64,000 nucleotides of DNA, from positions 717,700 through 781,699 of the forward strand of contig NZ_VMRJ01000004.1 in NCBI RefSeq assembly GCF_007713685.1, in the 5' to 3' direction. How positions within the stretch are numbered: the stretch's first letter is position 1; each line of letters opens with the position of its first letter. Under the pieces are notes generated by a model. The model did not search any database, was not told the DNA's origin, and saw nothing but the letters and a program-made list of their open reading frames with translations. Shown one piece after another: positions 24,866 to 33,724 of this stretch. A program made the translations under genes and the position numbers. The DNA comes from Hymenobacter setariae. GTDB lineage: Bacteria > Bacteroidota > Bacteroidia > Cytophagales > Hymenobacteraceae.

Positions 24866-27169
24866 ATGAAGTTCTACCCCACCCAATTTCATTTTTCAGC
24901 AGCCGCGTTGGCTTGCAGCATTGCGGCCTTAACCGCCGCGGCTGGCACCCCGCCGCGCAAGGCACCGCGCCCAGCCCCGGCGGCCGGTCTCACGCAGTAT
25001 GTGGACCCCTATATCGGCACTGGGTTTCACGGCCACGTGTTTCTAGGGGCCAATGTGCCATTTGGGGGGGTGCAGCTCGGTCCGGTTAACCGCTCGGAGG
25101 GCTGGGATTGGTGCTCGGGCTATCATTACTCGGATTCTACCATCGTGGGCTTTTCGCACACGCACCTTAGCGGCACCGGTATCGGCGACCTAGGCGATGT
25201 AGCCGTGATGCCCACCACCGGCGAAGTACGAGTAGTAAAAGGCACTCCTAAAAATCCGCAGAAGGGTTTCATTTCGCTGTTTTCGCATAAAGAGGAGCAG
25301 GTGCGCCCCGGCTACTACAGCGTGCGCCTCAAGCGCTACAACATTAAGGCCGAGCTGACGGCCACAGAGCGGGTGGGTTTCCACCAGTACACTTTCCCTA
25401 AGTCTGACGCGGCGCACTTCGTGTTCGACTTGCAGCAGGGCATCGGCTGGGACCTAGCTACCGATACCCACATCGAAAAGCTCAACGACAGCACCCTGGT
25501 AGGCTACCGCTTCTCCAAGGGCTGGGCCAAGGACCAACGCCTGTACTTCGCGGCCGTCTTGTCGAAGCCCATCCGCGAGTTCACCAGCTTGCAGGTAACG
25601 GATAGTCTAGGCAATACCACGCCTGCTGCTAGCGGCAACCGGCTAAAAGGCGTCGTCACGTTCACTACCAAAGAAGGCGAAGTAGTGAAGCTAAAAGTCG
25701 GCATCTCGCCCGTGAGCACTACGGGCGCGCTAGCCAACATCCGGGCCGAACTACCGGGCTGGAACTTCACCAAAACCGTAGCCCAGGCCGACGCAGCCTG
25801 GAACCAGGAGCTGCAAAAGGTGCGCATTCAGGCCGACCCAGCCCGCATGAAGACCTTCTACACGGCGCTCTACCACACGATGGTAGCTCCGTCTATCTTC
25901 AACGACCACAACGGTGATTACTGGGGCACTGATAAGAAGGTGCACACCAATCCCGGCTTCACCAACCTCACTACCTTCTCGCTCTGGGATACCTACCGGG
26001 CAGCACACCCGCTGTTAACCCTGCTCCAGCCCAAGCGCGTCAACGACATGGTGCAGAGTATGCTGGCTATCTACCAGCAGCAGGGCAAGCTGCCCGTGTG
26101 GCACCTTATGGCCAACGAAACCAACTGCATGGTCGGCTACAGCGCCGTGCCGGTAGTGGTCGATGCCTACATGAAAGGCTTTAAAGGCTTCGACGCTAAC
26201 CTAGCCTACGAGGCCGTGAAAGCCACTGCCATGGGCGACGAGTTCGGCTTGAAGTCGGTAAAGGCCCTAGGGTTCATTCCGGCCGACAGCGAGGTCGAGA
26301 ACGTGTCGAAAGGTCTCGAATATGCCATCGACGACTGGTGCATCGCACAGATGGCCAAGAAGATGGGCAAGGCCGACGACTACGCCTACTTCAGCAAGCG
26401 CGCCAAAAACTACCAGAACTACTTCGACAAGCGCGTGGGCTTCATGCGCGGCCGCGTGTCCCAGACCGAGTGGCGCACGCCGTTTAGCCCGTTCTCGTCG
26501 GTGCACATGAAAAGCGACTTCACCGAGGGCAACGCCTGGCAGTACACTTGGCTAGTGCCGCAAGACGTGGAAGGCCTCATCGGCCTCCTAGGGGGCGAAA
26601 AGCGCTTTACCCAAAAGCTTGATTCGCTGTTCACGGTGAAGGGCGACATGGGTGCCGAGGCTTCGCCCGATATCTCGGGTCTTATCGGTATGTATGCGCA
26701 CGGCAACGAGCCGGGCCACCACATCACTTACCTCTACAGCTACGTAGGCCAGCCTTGGAAGACGGCCGAAAAGGTCCGCTTCATCACCGATAACTTCTAT
26801 ACTACCAAGCCCGACGGTATCATCGGCAACGAAGACGTAGGCCAAATGTCGGCTTGGCACGTGCTCTCGACCCTAGGCTTCTACCAGCCCAACCCGGCTA
26901 ACGGCAACTTCGTCTTCGGCAGCCCCTCGGTCAATCAGGCTATCATTGCCCTGGGCGGTGGCAAAACGCTAACCATCAACGCAAAGAATAACAGTACCGC
27001 CAACAAGTACATTCAGCGCGTGACGCTCAATGGCAAGCCTTACAGCAAGTCCTACATCCGGCACCAAGACCTACTGCAAGGTGGCACACTAGTGATGGAG
27101 ATGGGCCCCAAGCCTAGTCCTACCTGGGGCGTGGCTCCGGCCGACCGGCCCAAGTCGATGATGAATTAA
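24866..27169 (+). CDS. Secreted alpha-mannosidase, GH92
   Basis: The ATG at 24866 is preferred to an in-frame GTG three codons upstream. The 767-residue protein has a signal sequence and then the GH92 opening VDPYIGTGFHGHVFLGANVPFGGVQLGP. Further GH92 marks are GWDWCSGYHYSDSTIVGFSHTHLSGTG (about 75-100), LWDTYRAAHPL (about 375) and GNEDVGQMSAWHVLSTLGFY (about 655). The GNEDxGQMS motif holds the calcium-site and catalytic residues of the family. GH92 enzymes are calcium-dependent exo-alpha-mannosidases, mostly alpha-1,2 or alpha-1,3, acting on N-glycans. It is the last enzyme before the SusC gene. A 660-base gap follows. Confidence 0.93.
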   Translation: MKFYPTQFHFSAAALACSIAALTAAAGTPPRKAPRPAPAAGLTQYVDPYIGTGFHGHVFLGANVPFGGVQLGPVNRSEGWDWCSGYHYSDSTIVGFSHTHLSGTGIGDLGDVAVMPTTGEVRVVKGTPKNPQKGFISLFSHKEEQVRPGYYSVRLKRYNIKAELTATERVGFHQYTFPKSDAAHFVFDLQQGIGWDLATDTHIEKLNDSTLVGYRFSKGWAKDQRLYFAAVLSKPIREFTSLQVTDSLGNTTPAASGNRLKGVVTFTTKEGEVVKLKVGISPVSTTGALANIRAELPGWNFTKTVAQADAAWNQELQKVRIQADPARMKTFYTALYHTMVAPSIFNDHNGDYWGTDKKVHTNPGFTNLTTFSLWDTYRAAHPLLTLLQPKRVNDMVQSMLAIYQQQGKLPVWHLMANETNCMVGYSAVPVVVDAYMKGFKGFDANLAYEAVKATAMGDEFGLKSVKALGFIPADSEVENVSKGLEYAIDDWCIAQMAKKMGKADDYAYFSKRAKNYQNYFDKRVGFMRGRVSQTEWRTPFSPFSSVHMKSDFTEGNAWQYTWLVPQDVEGLIGLLGGEKRFTQKLDSLFTVKGDMGAEASPDISGLIGMYAHGNEPGHHITYLYSYVGQPWKTAEKVRFITDNFYTTKPDGIIGNEDVGQMSAWHVLSTLGFYQPNPANGNFVFGSPSVNQAIIALGGGKTLTINAKNNSTANKYIQRVTLNGKPYSKSYIRHQDLLQGGTLVMEMGPKPSPTWGVAPADRPKSMMN

Positions 27170-27251
27170 GGTTGAGCTAGATAAGCAAGTTCAGCTAGCG
27201 CAGCTCTTACTCAAGGCAGGTTAAATTAGTACCAATTCTCGCTAGTTTCTC

Positions 27252-27268
27252 TCTCGGCTGGGCCGAGA
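27252..27268 (+). terminator. Possible terminator after the GH92 gene
   Basis: TCTCGGC (27252-27258) and GCCGAGA (27262-27268) form a perfect 7-bp stem with loop TGG; CACCTTTT follows about ten bases later. The distance to the T-run makes termination uncertain. Confidence 0.35.
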
Positions 27269-27364
27269 CGAGTACTCACCTTTTAAACACGGCACTGTTT
27301 GGTTGCTAAGGGTTATAGGCTAGTTGCTTAATTTGGACCTCAAAGCTGAGTATGAAATAATTAA

Positions 27365-27396
27365 TTTGTTTTATAACAGACCCCTGATTACTTTTG
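27365..27396 (+). promoter_or_regulatory. Bacteroidota consensus promoter far upstream of susC
   Basis: TTTG at 27365-27368 and TACTTTTG at 27389-27396 both match the Bacteroidetes -33/-7 consensus exactly and are 20 bases apart, inside the most AT-rich stretch of the window. No gene starts nearby, so the transcript would carry a leader of about 430 bases to the SusC start codon. Confidence 0.7.
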
Positions 27397-27828
27397 AGTT
27401 AATTTTTTATCAATTTTTTAAATTGATATTAGAAGTTGACACAAAGAGTATTACCTTGACGCATTCAGCTTACCGCACACTTAAAGCACCCCTAGGTTTA
27501 CGGGGTAATGGAGTAGTGCCAAGTGTCTTGGCCCAAGCTTGTTCCTCCCGTAAAATTTATATTTATGAAGTAGTGCGTCAGAGGCCTGCTTTACTAATAT
27601 GATGCACTTGAAGGCACTACGTTGAGAACGATACTTCTCGCAGCGTTTTCTTATTTCCTGGTTAATTCTCCGCTTGCATCTGGCACCAATGAAGCTTAGT
27701 GTCAGCGTCGAGCAGTGCTTTTTCTTCGATAAGCTGCCATTTCCTTCCCACCACCGGTTCGCTACCGGTTGCCTCTCGTTCCACCAGTTCAATTTACCCC
27801 ACATTTCCCTCACCTTACCCAACCTGCC
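27397..27828 (+). other. Long untranslated leader of the SusC/SusD transcript
   Basis: About 430 bases lie between the consensus promoter and the SusC ATG. No ORF here has coding character. Local pairings can be seen, such as ACCCC/GGGGT around a CCTAGG site at 27488-27506, and GTGC/GCAC elements further on. Long leaders with regulatory RNAs are known from some Bacteroides PULs; whether this one is such a case cannot be read from the sequence alone. Confidence 0.4.
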
Positions 27829-30800
27829 ATGAGAAGAACCATACATTTACTTGTCCTACTCTTGCTGCTTTGTCAAGGCTATGCCTATGCCCAAGCCAGC
27901 AAGGTTTCTGGTAAGATAACCAGTGCCACCAATGAGCCCCTGATTGGGGTGAGCATCTTGGTAAGTGGTACCACCCAGGGCACCACGTCGGATGTGGACG
28001 GCAACTACGCCGTGAACGTACCTGGCGATGCCACGCTGGTGTTTTCCTACGTGGGCTACGTAAGCCAGACCGTAGAAGTGAAAGGCCGCTCCTCCATCAA
28101 CGTGATTATGGCCGTTGATAATAAGGAGCTCGGCGAGGTCGTAGTAACGGCCCTAGGTATCAAAAAGGACGAGCGTAAAATCGGTTACGCCGTTACGAAA
28201 GTAGATGGCGGCCTGCTCAACGTAGCGCGCGAAACCAACGTGGCCAACTCGCTGCAAGGCCGCGTAGCCGGCCTGAACGTGGCAGGCGCCAGCGGTGGCC
28301 CCGGCTCGTCGGCTCGTCTCAACATCCGGGGCGTAACGTCCTTCTCGGGCACGTCGTCGCCGCTGATTGTTATCAACGGGGTGCCGATGGATAATACCGT
28401 GCGAGGCAGTGCCGGCGAGTGGGGCGGCGCCGACCTAGGCGACGGTATCAGCAACATCAACCCTGATGATATCGAAACGGTGACGGTGCTAAAGGGCTCG
28501 ACGGCTTCGGCTCTGTATGGCGCCCGGGCCGCCAACGGCGTGATTCAAATCACGACCAAGAGCGGCTCGCGTACCAAAACCACGATTGAGTACAACACCA
28601 ACTTCCAGTTTGACCGCGCTGTTGACAACACCAACTTCCAAGACCAGTACGGCCAAGGCAGCCAGAACCTGCGCCCCACCGACAAGGCCTCGGCTATTGT
28701 ATCGGGCAACACGGCTTGGGGTGCCCGCCTAGATGGCGCGCCCACCATCGGTATCGATGGCCAGCAGCACGCTTACTCTAAGGTAAAAGGCAACATCAAC
28801 AACTTCTACCGCACCGCGCCTTCGTGGACTAATACGGTAGCAGTTTCGGGTGGCGGCGAGAAAGGCACCTACCGCCTATCGCTGTCGAATCTAGACAGCA
28901 AGTCTATCCTGCGCAACAGCGGCTTGACGCGTCGCACGATTAACTTCAACACAAACTACGACCTGACTACAAAGCTGAGCTTCAACCTGACCGCCAGCTA
29001 CATCGACCAGCAGGACAAAAACCGCGCGCAACTAAGCGATTCGCCGCTGAACGCTAACAATATCCTGTTCTTGTCGCCCAACATCGACCAGGCAACCTTG
29101 TCGCCCGGCTACGACCCCAACAACAACGGCCTCGAAACCGCTTGGAACTCGGACAGCTACGCTACTAACCCCTGGTTTGTAGTGAACCAGTTTGTGAATG
29201 ACGTGTCGCGCAAGCGCCTCATCAGCTCGCTCTCGGCTCGCTACCAGTTCACCGACTACCTCTCGCTGCTGGGCCGCATCGGCTACGACTACTCTAGCGA
29301 CCGTCGCTTTGGCGTGACGCCCTATGGCACGCTGTACTCGAACGCTGGCGAAGGTGGCCTCGACAACCTGACCCTAGGCAGCCGCCTGGAGATGAACTCT
29401 GACGCTCTCTTGTCGTTCAGCAAGAGCCTGAACCAGGACTTCTCTATCAGCGCCAGCGTAGGTGCCAACTACCGCCGCAACAAGTTCGAGAGCAGCCGCT
29501 TGTACGGCGGGAACTTCATCGTACCTTACCTGTACACGCCCACCAACCTACGTACTCGCAACCTAGAGTACCAGTCGACGGAGCTCGTTACGCCTTCGCT
29601 GTACTACACTGCCGACTTCACGTACAAGTTCTTGACGCTGAGCACCACCGGCCGCTACGACCGTTTCTCGTCGCTGCCCAATGGCAACCGCAGCATCTTT
29701 ACGCCATCGGTAGCTGGTAGCTTCATCTTCTCGGACCTGCTAGACTCTCCGGCCCTGAGCTACGGCAAGCTGCGTGCTTCCTACGCCAAGACCAGCGGCG
29801 AGGCCGCTAACCCTTACTTGACCGACCTGTACTACAACATCGGCAACCCCATCAATGGTGTACCGCGTGCTTCGTACAGCTCGACGCTGCCCAACGCCAA
29901 CCTGCGCCCCTACAACCTGCGCGAGTTTGAAATTGGTACCGAGTTGAAGTTCCTCAACAACCGTATTGGCTTGGACGTGGCGTACTTCAACCGTAAGACC
30001 ACCGGTGAAATTGTAAACGCGGCCTTGTCGGTATCTACGGGCTACGAGGGCACTACCGTGAACCTAGGCTCGACCCTGAACCGCGGTGTAGAACTGGCCC
30101 TGAACGTAGTGCCCATCAAGCGTGGCGCCTTCACCTGGTCGTCGACTTTCAACTTCACCAAGCTGCACAACGAGGTACTGGACATCGACGGCGGCGCCAA
30201 CAACCCGCTGCAAACCGGTACCTACCGCCCCATGAACGGCAACATTGGCATCGTAAAGGGCCTGGCTATCTCGCAGGTGCGGGCCTACGACTACAAGCGC
30301 GATGCTAGCGGCAACGTGATTGTGGGTAGCGATGGCGTGCCGCTGCGCGGCGACTTGAAGCCTATGGGCTCGGGTATTGCTAACCTATTCGGCGGCTGGA
30401 ACAACGATTTCAACTTCGGGAACTTCAGCTTGTCGGCGTTGATTGACTACAAGTTCAACAACAAGATTTTGTCGGCTACCGAGTACTACTCTTACAACCG
30501 TGGCCTCAACCAGGCTACCCTAGTAGGCCGCGAAAGCGGTGTAGTTGCCGAAGGTGTGAAGGAAAACGGTCAGCGCAACGACATCGTGGTACCCGCTTAT
30601 GAGTACTACCCGAAACTGGCTACCAACGTGTCGGCTATCTCGGTGCTCGATGGTAGCTTCATCAAGTTCCGTCAGCTCACGTTTGGCTACACCTTCAACC
30701 AAGCGCTGCTAGCCCGCACGCCGTTCCAGGCCATCACCCTGTCGCTGGTAGGCCGCAACCTGTTCACCATCATGAAGCGCACCGACAACATCGACCCGGA

Positions 30801-30900
30801 AAACACCATCTCGCCCCTGGTTTCTTATGCTGGGGTAGAGGGCGGCTCGCTGCCTTTCACCCGCACGTATGGTGTTACCCTCAATGTTAAATTCAAATAA
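27829..30900 (+). CDS. SusC/RagA-family TonB-dependent outer-membrane transporter
   Basis: The ATG at 27829 gives a signal peptide (MRRTIHLLVLLLLLCQGYAYAQ) and 1023 residues; the frame is open upstream but only through leader sequence. Residues about 27-105 are the carboxypeptidase-regulatory-like domain (SGKITSATNEPLIGVSILVSG), followed by a plug domain (LNIRGVTSFSGTSSPLIVINGVP) and a beta barrel ending in VTLNVKFK. There is no STN domain, so signalling to an anti-sigma factor is not expected. With the adjacent SusD lipoprotein it would form a pedal-bin importer for oligosaccharides, powered by TonB. It sits after, not before, the enzyme genes. Confidence 0.95.
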   Translation: MRRTIHLLVLLLLLCQGYAYAQASKVSGKITSATNEPLIGVSILVSGTTQGTTSDVDGNYAVNVPGDATLVFSYVGYVSQTVEVKGRSSINVIMAVDNKELGEVVVTALGIKKDERKIGYAVTKVDGGLLNVARETNVANSLQGRVAGLNVAGASGGPGSSARLNIRGVTSFSGTSSPLIVINGVPMDNTVRGSAGEWGGADLGDGISNINPDDIETVTVLKGSTASALYGARAANGVIQITTKSGSRTKTTIEYNTNFQFDRAVDNTNFQDQYGQGSQNLRPTDKASAIVSGNTAWGARLDGAPTIGIDGQQHAYSKVKGNINNFYRTAPSWTNTVAVSGGGEKGTYRLSLSNLDSKSILRNSGLTRRTINFNTNYDLTTKLSFNLTASYIDQQDKNRAQLSDSPLNANNILFLSPNIDQATLSPGYDPNNNGLETAWNSDSYATNPWFVVNQFVNDVSRKRLISSLSARYQFTDYLSLLGRIGYDYSSDRRFGVTPYGTLYSNAGEGGLDNLTLGSRLEMNSDALLSFSKSLNQDFSISASVGANYRRNKFESSRLYGGNFIVPYLYTPTNLRTRNLEYQSTELVTPSLYYTADFTYKFLTLSTTGRYDRFSSLPNGNRSIFTPSVAGSFIFSDLLDSPALSYGKLRASYAKTSGEAANPYLTDLYYNIGNPINGVPRASYSSTLPNANLRPYNLREFEIGTELKFLNNRIGLDVAYFNRKTTGEIVNAALSVSTGYEGTTVNLGSTLNRGVELALNVVPIKRGAFTWSSTFNFTKLHNEVLDIDGGANNPLQTGTYRPMNGNIGIVKGLAISQVRAYDYKRDASGNVIVGSDGVPLRGDLKPMGSGIANLFGGWNNDFNFGNFSLSALIDYKFNNKILSATEYYSYNRGLNQATLVGRESGVVAEGVKENGQRNDIVVPAYEYYPKLATNVSAISVLDGSFIKFRQLTFGYTFNQALLARTPFQAITLSLVGRNLFTIMKRTDNIDPENTISPLVSYAGVEGGSLPFTRTYGVTLNVKFK

Positions 30901-30909
30901 GCTAGCGCG

Positions 30910-32505
30910 ATGAGAAAGACAGTTATCTACGCGGCTTTGACGGCCGCCACCTTGTTCAGCACCTCCTGTTCGGAGAAGTATCTGGACGATGTAAACACCA
31001 ACCCTAACGCCGCCTCGGCCACTACCCTAAACCCGAACTACCTGCTTACCGATGGCCAACTGACGTTTGCCAACACGGGGTATGGCGAGCTGCTGTACCC
31101 GGCCCCAGCCATTCAGGCGCTGGCCAGCACGTTCAACTACTACGGCAACGGTGACAAGTACACCAACTCGGGCGGCTTCACGGGCTACCAAGCGTTGCTC
31201 TTCAGCCAAGGCTACACGGCGCTGAGCCGTCTGCAGCAGGCTATCACCGTAGCAAATGCCCAGGGAGCCTCGCGCTACACCAACGTGATTGCCATCAGCA
31301 ATATCATGAGAATCATGATAGTTCAGCGCATCACTGATGCCTACGGCGACGTTCCGTTCTCGCAGGCATTGATGGCCTCGCAGGGCATTACCACGCCCCA
31401 GTACGACAAGCAGCAGGATATTTATCCGGCCATGCTGACGCAGCTTGAAACAGCCATCGCTAGCCTTAGCGCGACGGGCGACAAAGCCTCGGGCGACTTG
31501 CTCTACGGCGGCGACGTGACCCAGTGGAAAAAGCTAGGTTACTCGCTAATGGTGCGCGTGGCCATGCGCATGACTAAGGTGAATCCTACCCTGGCCAAAA
31601 CCTATACGGAGAAGGCCGCGGCTGCTGGTACCATGACCAGCTATACCGATAATGCTGTTGTGCGCGGTGACATTGCCTTCGGCGACACGCAGAATGCGAC
31701 CACTAACGCCCTGCTCACCACCGACGATTTCCGGGAAGTGAAGTGGAGCAAGACCCTTATTGACTACCTGCGCACTACCAATGACCCCCGCCTGGGGGCC
31801 ATTGCCGAAATTCCGGCGGCGGGTGCTACCAACAACGCCAATCAGGCGCTGGTGGGTGACAACACCCCTGCGCTGCAGCGCGGCTTGCCCAATGGCTATG
31901 ACCTGACGGGCGGCACGTTTGACATTCGCAAGCGCACCGATTACCCTGGTGCCACTGGCACTGGTGCCGATGCAGCTCCACTCGGCAACTACTCGCGGCC
32001 CCGTATCGCGGTGTACATTCAGCGCGCGGCTCCCAATTTCCTGCTGACCTACGCCGAAACCGAGCTTCTGCTGGCCGAAGCCGCCAACCGCGGCTGGAGC
32101 GTAGGCGCCAACGCCGCCACGCACTACGCCAACGGCGTGCGCGGGGCGATGCTGTCGCTGTCGCAGTTTGGCACGGCCGGGGCCATAAGCCAAGGCACTA
32201 TCGATGCCTACGTACTGGCCAATCCCCTAGGTGCTACCAACCAGCTCAAGCAAATCAACGAGCAGTATTGGCTGGAAACGTCCACGACCTTCAACTTCAT
32301 TGAGGGCTGGAACAACTGGCGCCGGTCGGGCTACCCCGAGCTGACGCCCGTGAACTACCCCGGCAACGTAACTGGTGGCACTATTCCACGCCGCCTGATT
32401 TACCCGGTTACAGAAGTATCGAACAACCCAGCCGGCTACGCGTCGGGGGTTGCCAGCCTCACCGGCGGCGACCTGCTGACTTCGCGCGTGTGGTGGGATA
32501 AGTAA
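30910..32505 (+). CDS. SusD-like surface glycan-binding lipoprotein
   Basis: The 531-residue protein starts 10 bases after the SusC stop. It has a lipoprotein signal (TLFSTSCSEKYLDDVN) with the lipid-bearing cysteine near residue 20. The SusD mark NTNPNAAS follows, then the helical TPR-like core typical of the SusD-like family (MRIMIVQRITDAYGDVPFSQAL; NFLLTYAETELLLAEAANRGW). The C-terminal part carries WLETSTTFNFIEGWNNWRRSGYP. It caps the SusC barrel and binds the imported glycan. Sequence does not reveal which glycan. A strong terminator follows, so SusC and SusD are the last genes of their transcript. Confidence 0.94.
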   Translation: MRKTVIYAALTAATLFSTSCSEKYLDDVNTNPNAASATTLNPNYLLTDGQLTFANTGYGELLYPAPAIQALASTFNYYGNGDKYTNSGGFTGYQALLFSQGYTALSRLQQAITVANAQGASRYTNVIAISNIMRIMIVQRITDAYGDVPFSQALMASQGITTPQYDKQQDIYPAMLTQLETAIASLSATGDKASGDLLYGGDVTQWKKLGYSLMVRVAMRMTKVNPTLAKTYTEKAAAAGTMTSYTDNAVVRGDIAFGDTQNATTNALLTTDDFREVKWSKTLIDYLRTTNDPRLGAIAEIPAAGATNNANQALVGDNTPALQRGLPNGYDLTGGTFDIRKRTDYPGATGTGADAAPLGNYSRPRIAVYIQRAAPNFLLTYAETELLLAEAANRGWSVGANAATHYANGVRGAMLSLSQFGTAGAISQGTIDAYVLANPLGATNQLKQINEQYWLETSTTFNFIEGWNNWRRSGYPELTPVNYPGNVTGGTIPRRLIYPVTEVSNNPAGYASGVASLTGGDLLTSRVWWDK

Positions 32506-32526
32506 GCCTAGTACACCTAGGTAATA

Positions 32527-32574
32527 AGAGAGGCTTTACGCTGGGCAAACCTGGGGTAAAGCCTCTCTTTTTTT
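32527..32574 (+). terminator. Rho-independent terminator after SusD
   Basis: AGAGAGGCTTTAC (32527-32539) pairs perfectly with GTAAAGCCTCTCT (32556-32568), followed by a run of T to 32574. It closes the SusC/SusD transcript. Confidence 0.9.
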
Positions 32575-32605
32575 GTAGTAATTTTTCGGTAGCATACCGG
32601 CTTAG

Positions 32606-33724
32606 ATGACACTATCACGTTCCTTTTTCAGACGGCCCTTCACCGGCCTATTACCGCTATTCCTTGGCCTAGGGGCCGCTACTCCTGTGCTGGCGCAAGC
32701 GCCCTTTGCTGGGCTAGAGGAGCTCTTTACCCCGCCCAAAGGCTACGTGGTGCAGCACACTAGCCAGCCGCTCACGATGGACGGCAACCTGCAAGAGAGC
32801 GACTGGCAAAAAGCCGCCTGGACCACAGACTTCGTAGACATCGAAGGCGCCAAAAAGCCGCTTCCTACATACCAGACGCGCGTGAAAATGCTCTGGAACG
32901 ACTCGACGCTATTTATCGCCGCCACTTTACAGGAGCCGCAGATTTGGGCGTACCAGACGCACCACGACGATATTATTTATAAAGATAACGACTTCGAAGT
33001 CTTTATTGACCCAGATAATAACGCTCACCAGTATTTTGAAGTTGAGGTCAACGCCATCAACAAGATTTTTGACCTGTACCTGCCCAAGCCCTACCGCGAC
33101 AAGGGCGATGCACTCATTAGCTGGGATGTGGCCGGGCTGCGGTCAGGCGTGGCTATCAATGGCACCCTCAACCAACCCCAGGACCAAGACAAGAGCTGGA
33201 CGGTCGAGATGGCCATCCCACTGAAGGCAGTGCGCATGGGCTTTCCGTGGCAGCCCCCCACCGAGGGTACGCTGTGGCGCATCAACTTCTCGAGGGTAGA
33301 GTGGGACACAAAGGCCGAGGGCGATAAAAACGTGAAATTGCAAGATGCCGCCGGCAAAGACCTACCCGAGCACAACTGGGTATGGTCGCCGCAGGGGGTC
33401 ATCAACATGCACTACCCCGAGCGCTGGGGCTACTTGCAGTTTACGCGCCAGGCCAACACCACTTGGCAGATGCCGCAGGCTGAGTTGCGCAAGCAATACC
33501 TATGGCTGGTGTACTACCGCCAGCAAGAGTTTCGGAAAAAGACTGGCAAGTATGCCGCTACCTTGGCCGAACTGAAAATCAAGCCCCAGACCACCGTTGG
33601 CAAGCAGGCCAATCAGCTACAGCTGGCAGCCACACCTTACCAGTTCACTGCCACCATCACGGCAGCCGGCAGCGCTGCCATCCGCATCAACGACGAAGGA
33701 CTAATCGAAACGCTGAAACCATGA
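32606..33724 (+). CDS. Secreted CBM9-like carbohydrate-binding protein
   Basis: The 372-residue protein has a signal peptide (FTGLLPLFLGLGAATPVLAQ). A CBM9-like beta sandwich spans about residues 45-280: LTMDGNLQESDWQKAAWT, VKMLWNDSTLFIAATLQEP, NDFEVFIDPDNNAHQYFEVEVNA, then WTVEMAIPLKAV. The last 80 residues are a separate module (LRKQYLWLVYYRQQEFRKKTGKYAATLAELK). Stand-alone CBM9-like proteins of this type occur near Bacteroidota sugar loci. Its stop overlaps the start of the next gene (ATGA at 33721-33724), so the two products are probably made together. No catalytic residues are recognised; a binding role is inferred. Confidence 0.85.
   Translation: MTLSRSFFRRPFTGLLPLFLGLGAATPVLAQAPFAGLEELFTPPKGYVVQHTSQPLTMDGNLQESDWQKAAWTTDFVDIEGAKKPLPTYQTRVKMLWNDSTLFIAATLQEPQIWAYQTHHDDIIYKDNDFEVFIDPDNNAHQYFEVEVNAINKIFDLYLPKPYRDKGDALISWDVAGLRSGVAINGTLNQPQDQDKSWTVEMAIPLKAVRMGFPWQPPTEGTLWRINFSRVEWDTKAEGDKNVKLQDAAGKDLPEHNWVWSPQGVINMHYPERWGYLQFTRQANTTWQMPQAELRKQYLWLVYYRQQEFRKKTGKYAATLAELKIKPQTTVGKQANQLQLAATPYQFTATITAAGSAAIRINDEGLIETLKP

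Noticed and set aside
27436-27458. Second promoter upstream of SusC (TTGACA-like and TACCTTG)
   Set aside because: Spacing of about 13 bases is too short and the -7 match is imperfect; the pair at 27365-27396 is much better.
27324-27602. Possible small gene upstream of SusC
   Set aside because: The frame crosses the AT-rich promoter region and shows no signal, domain or codon bias of the neighbours.
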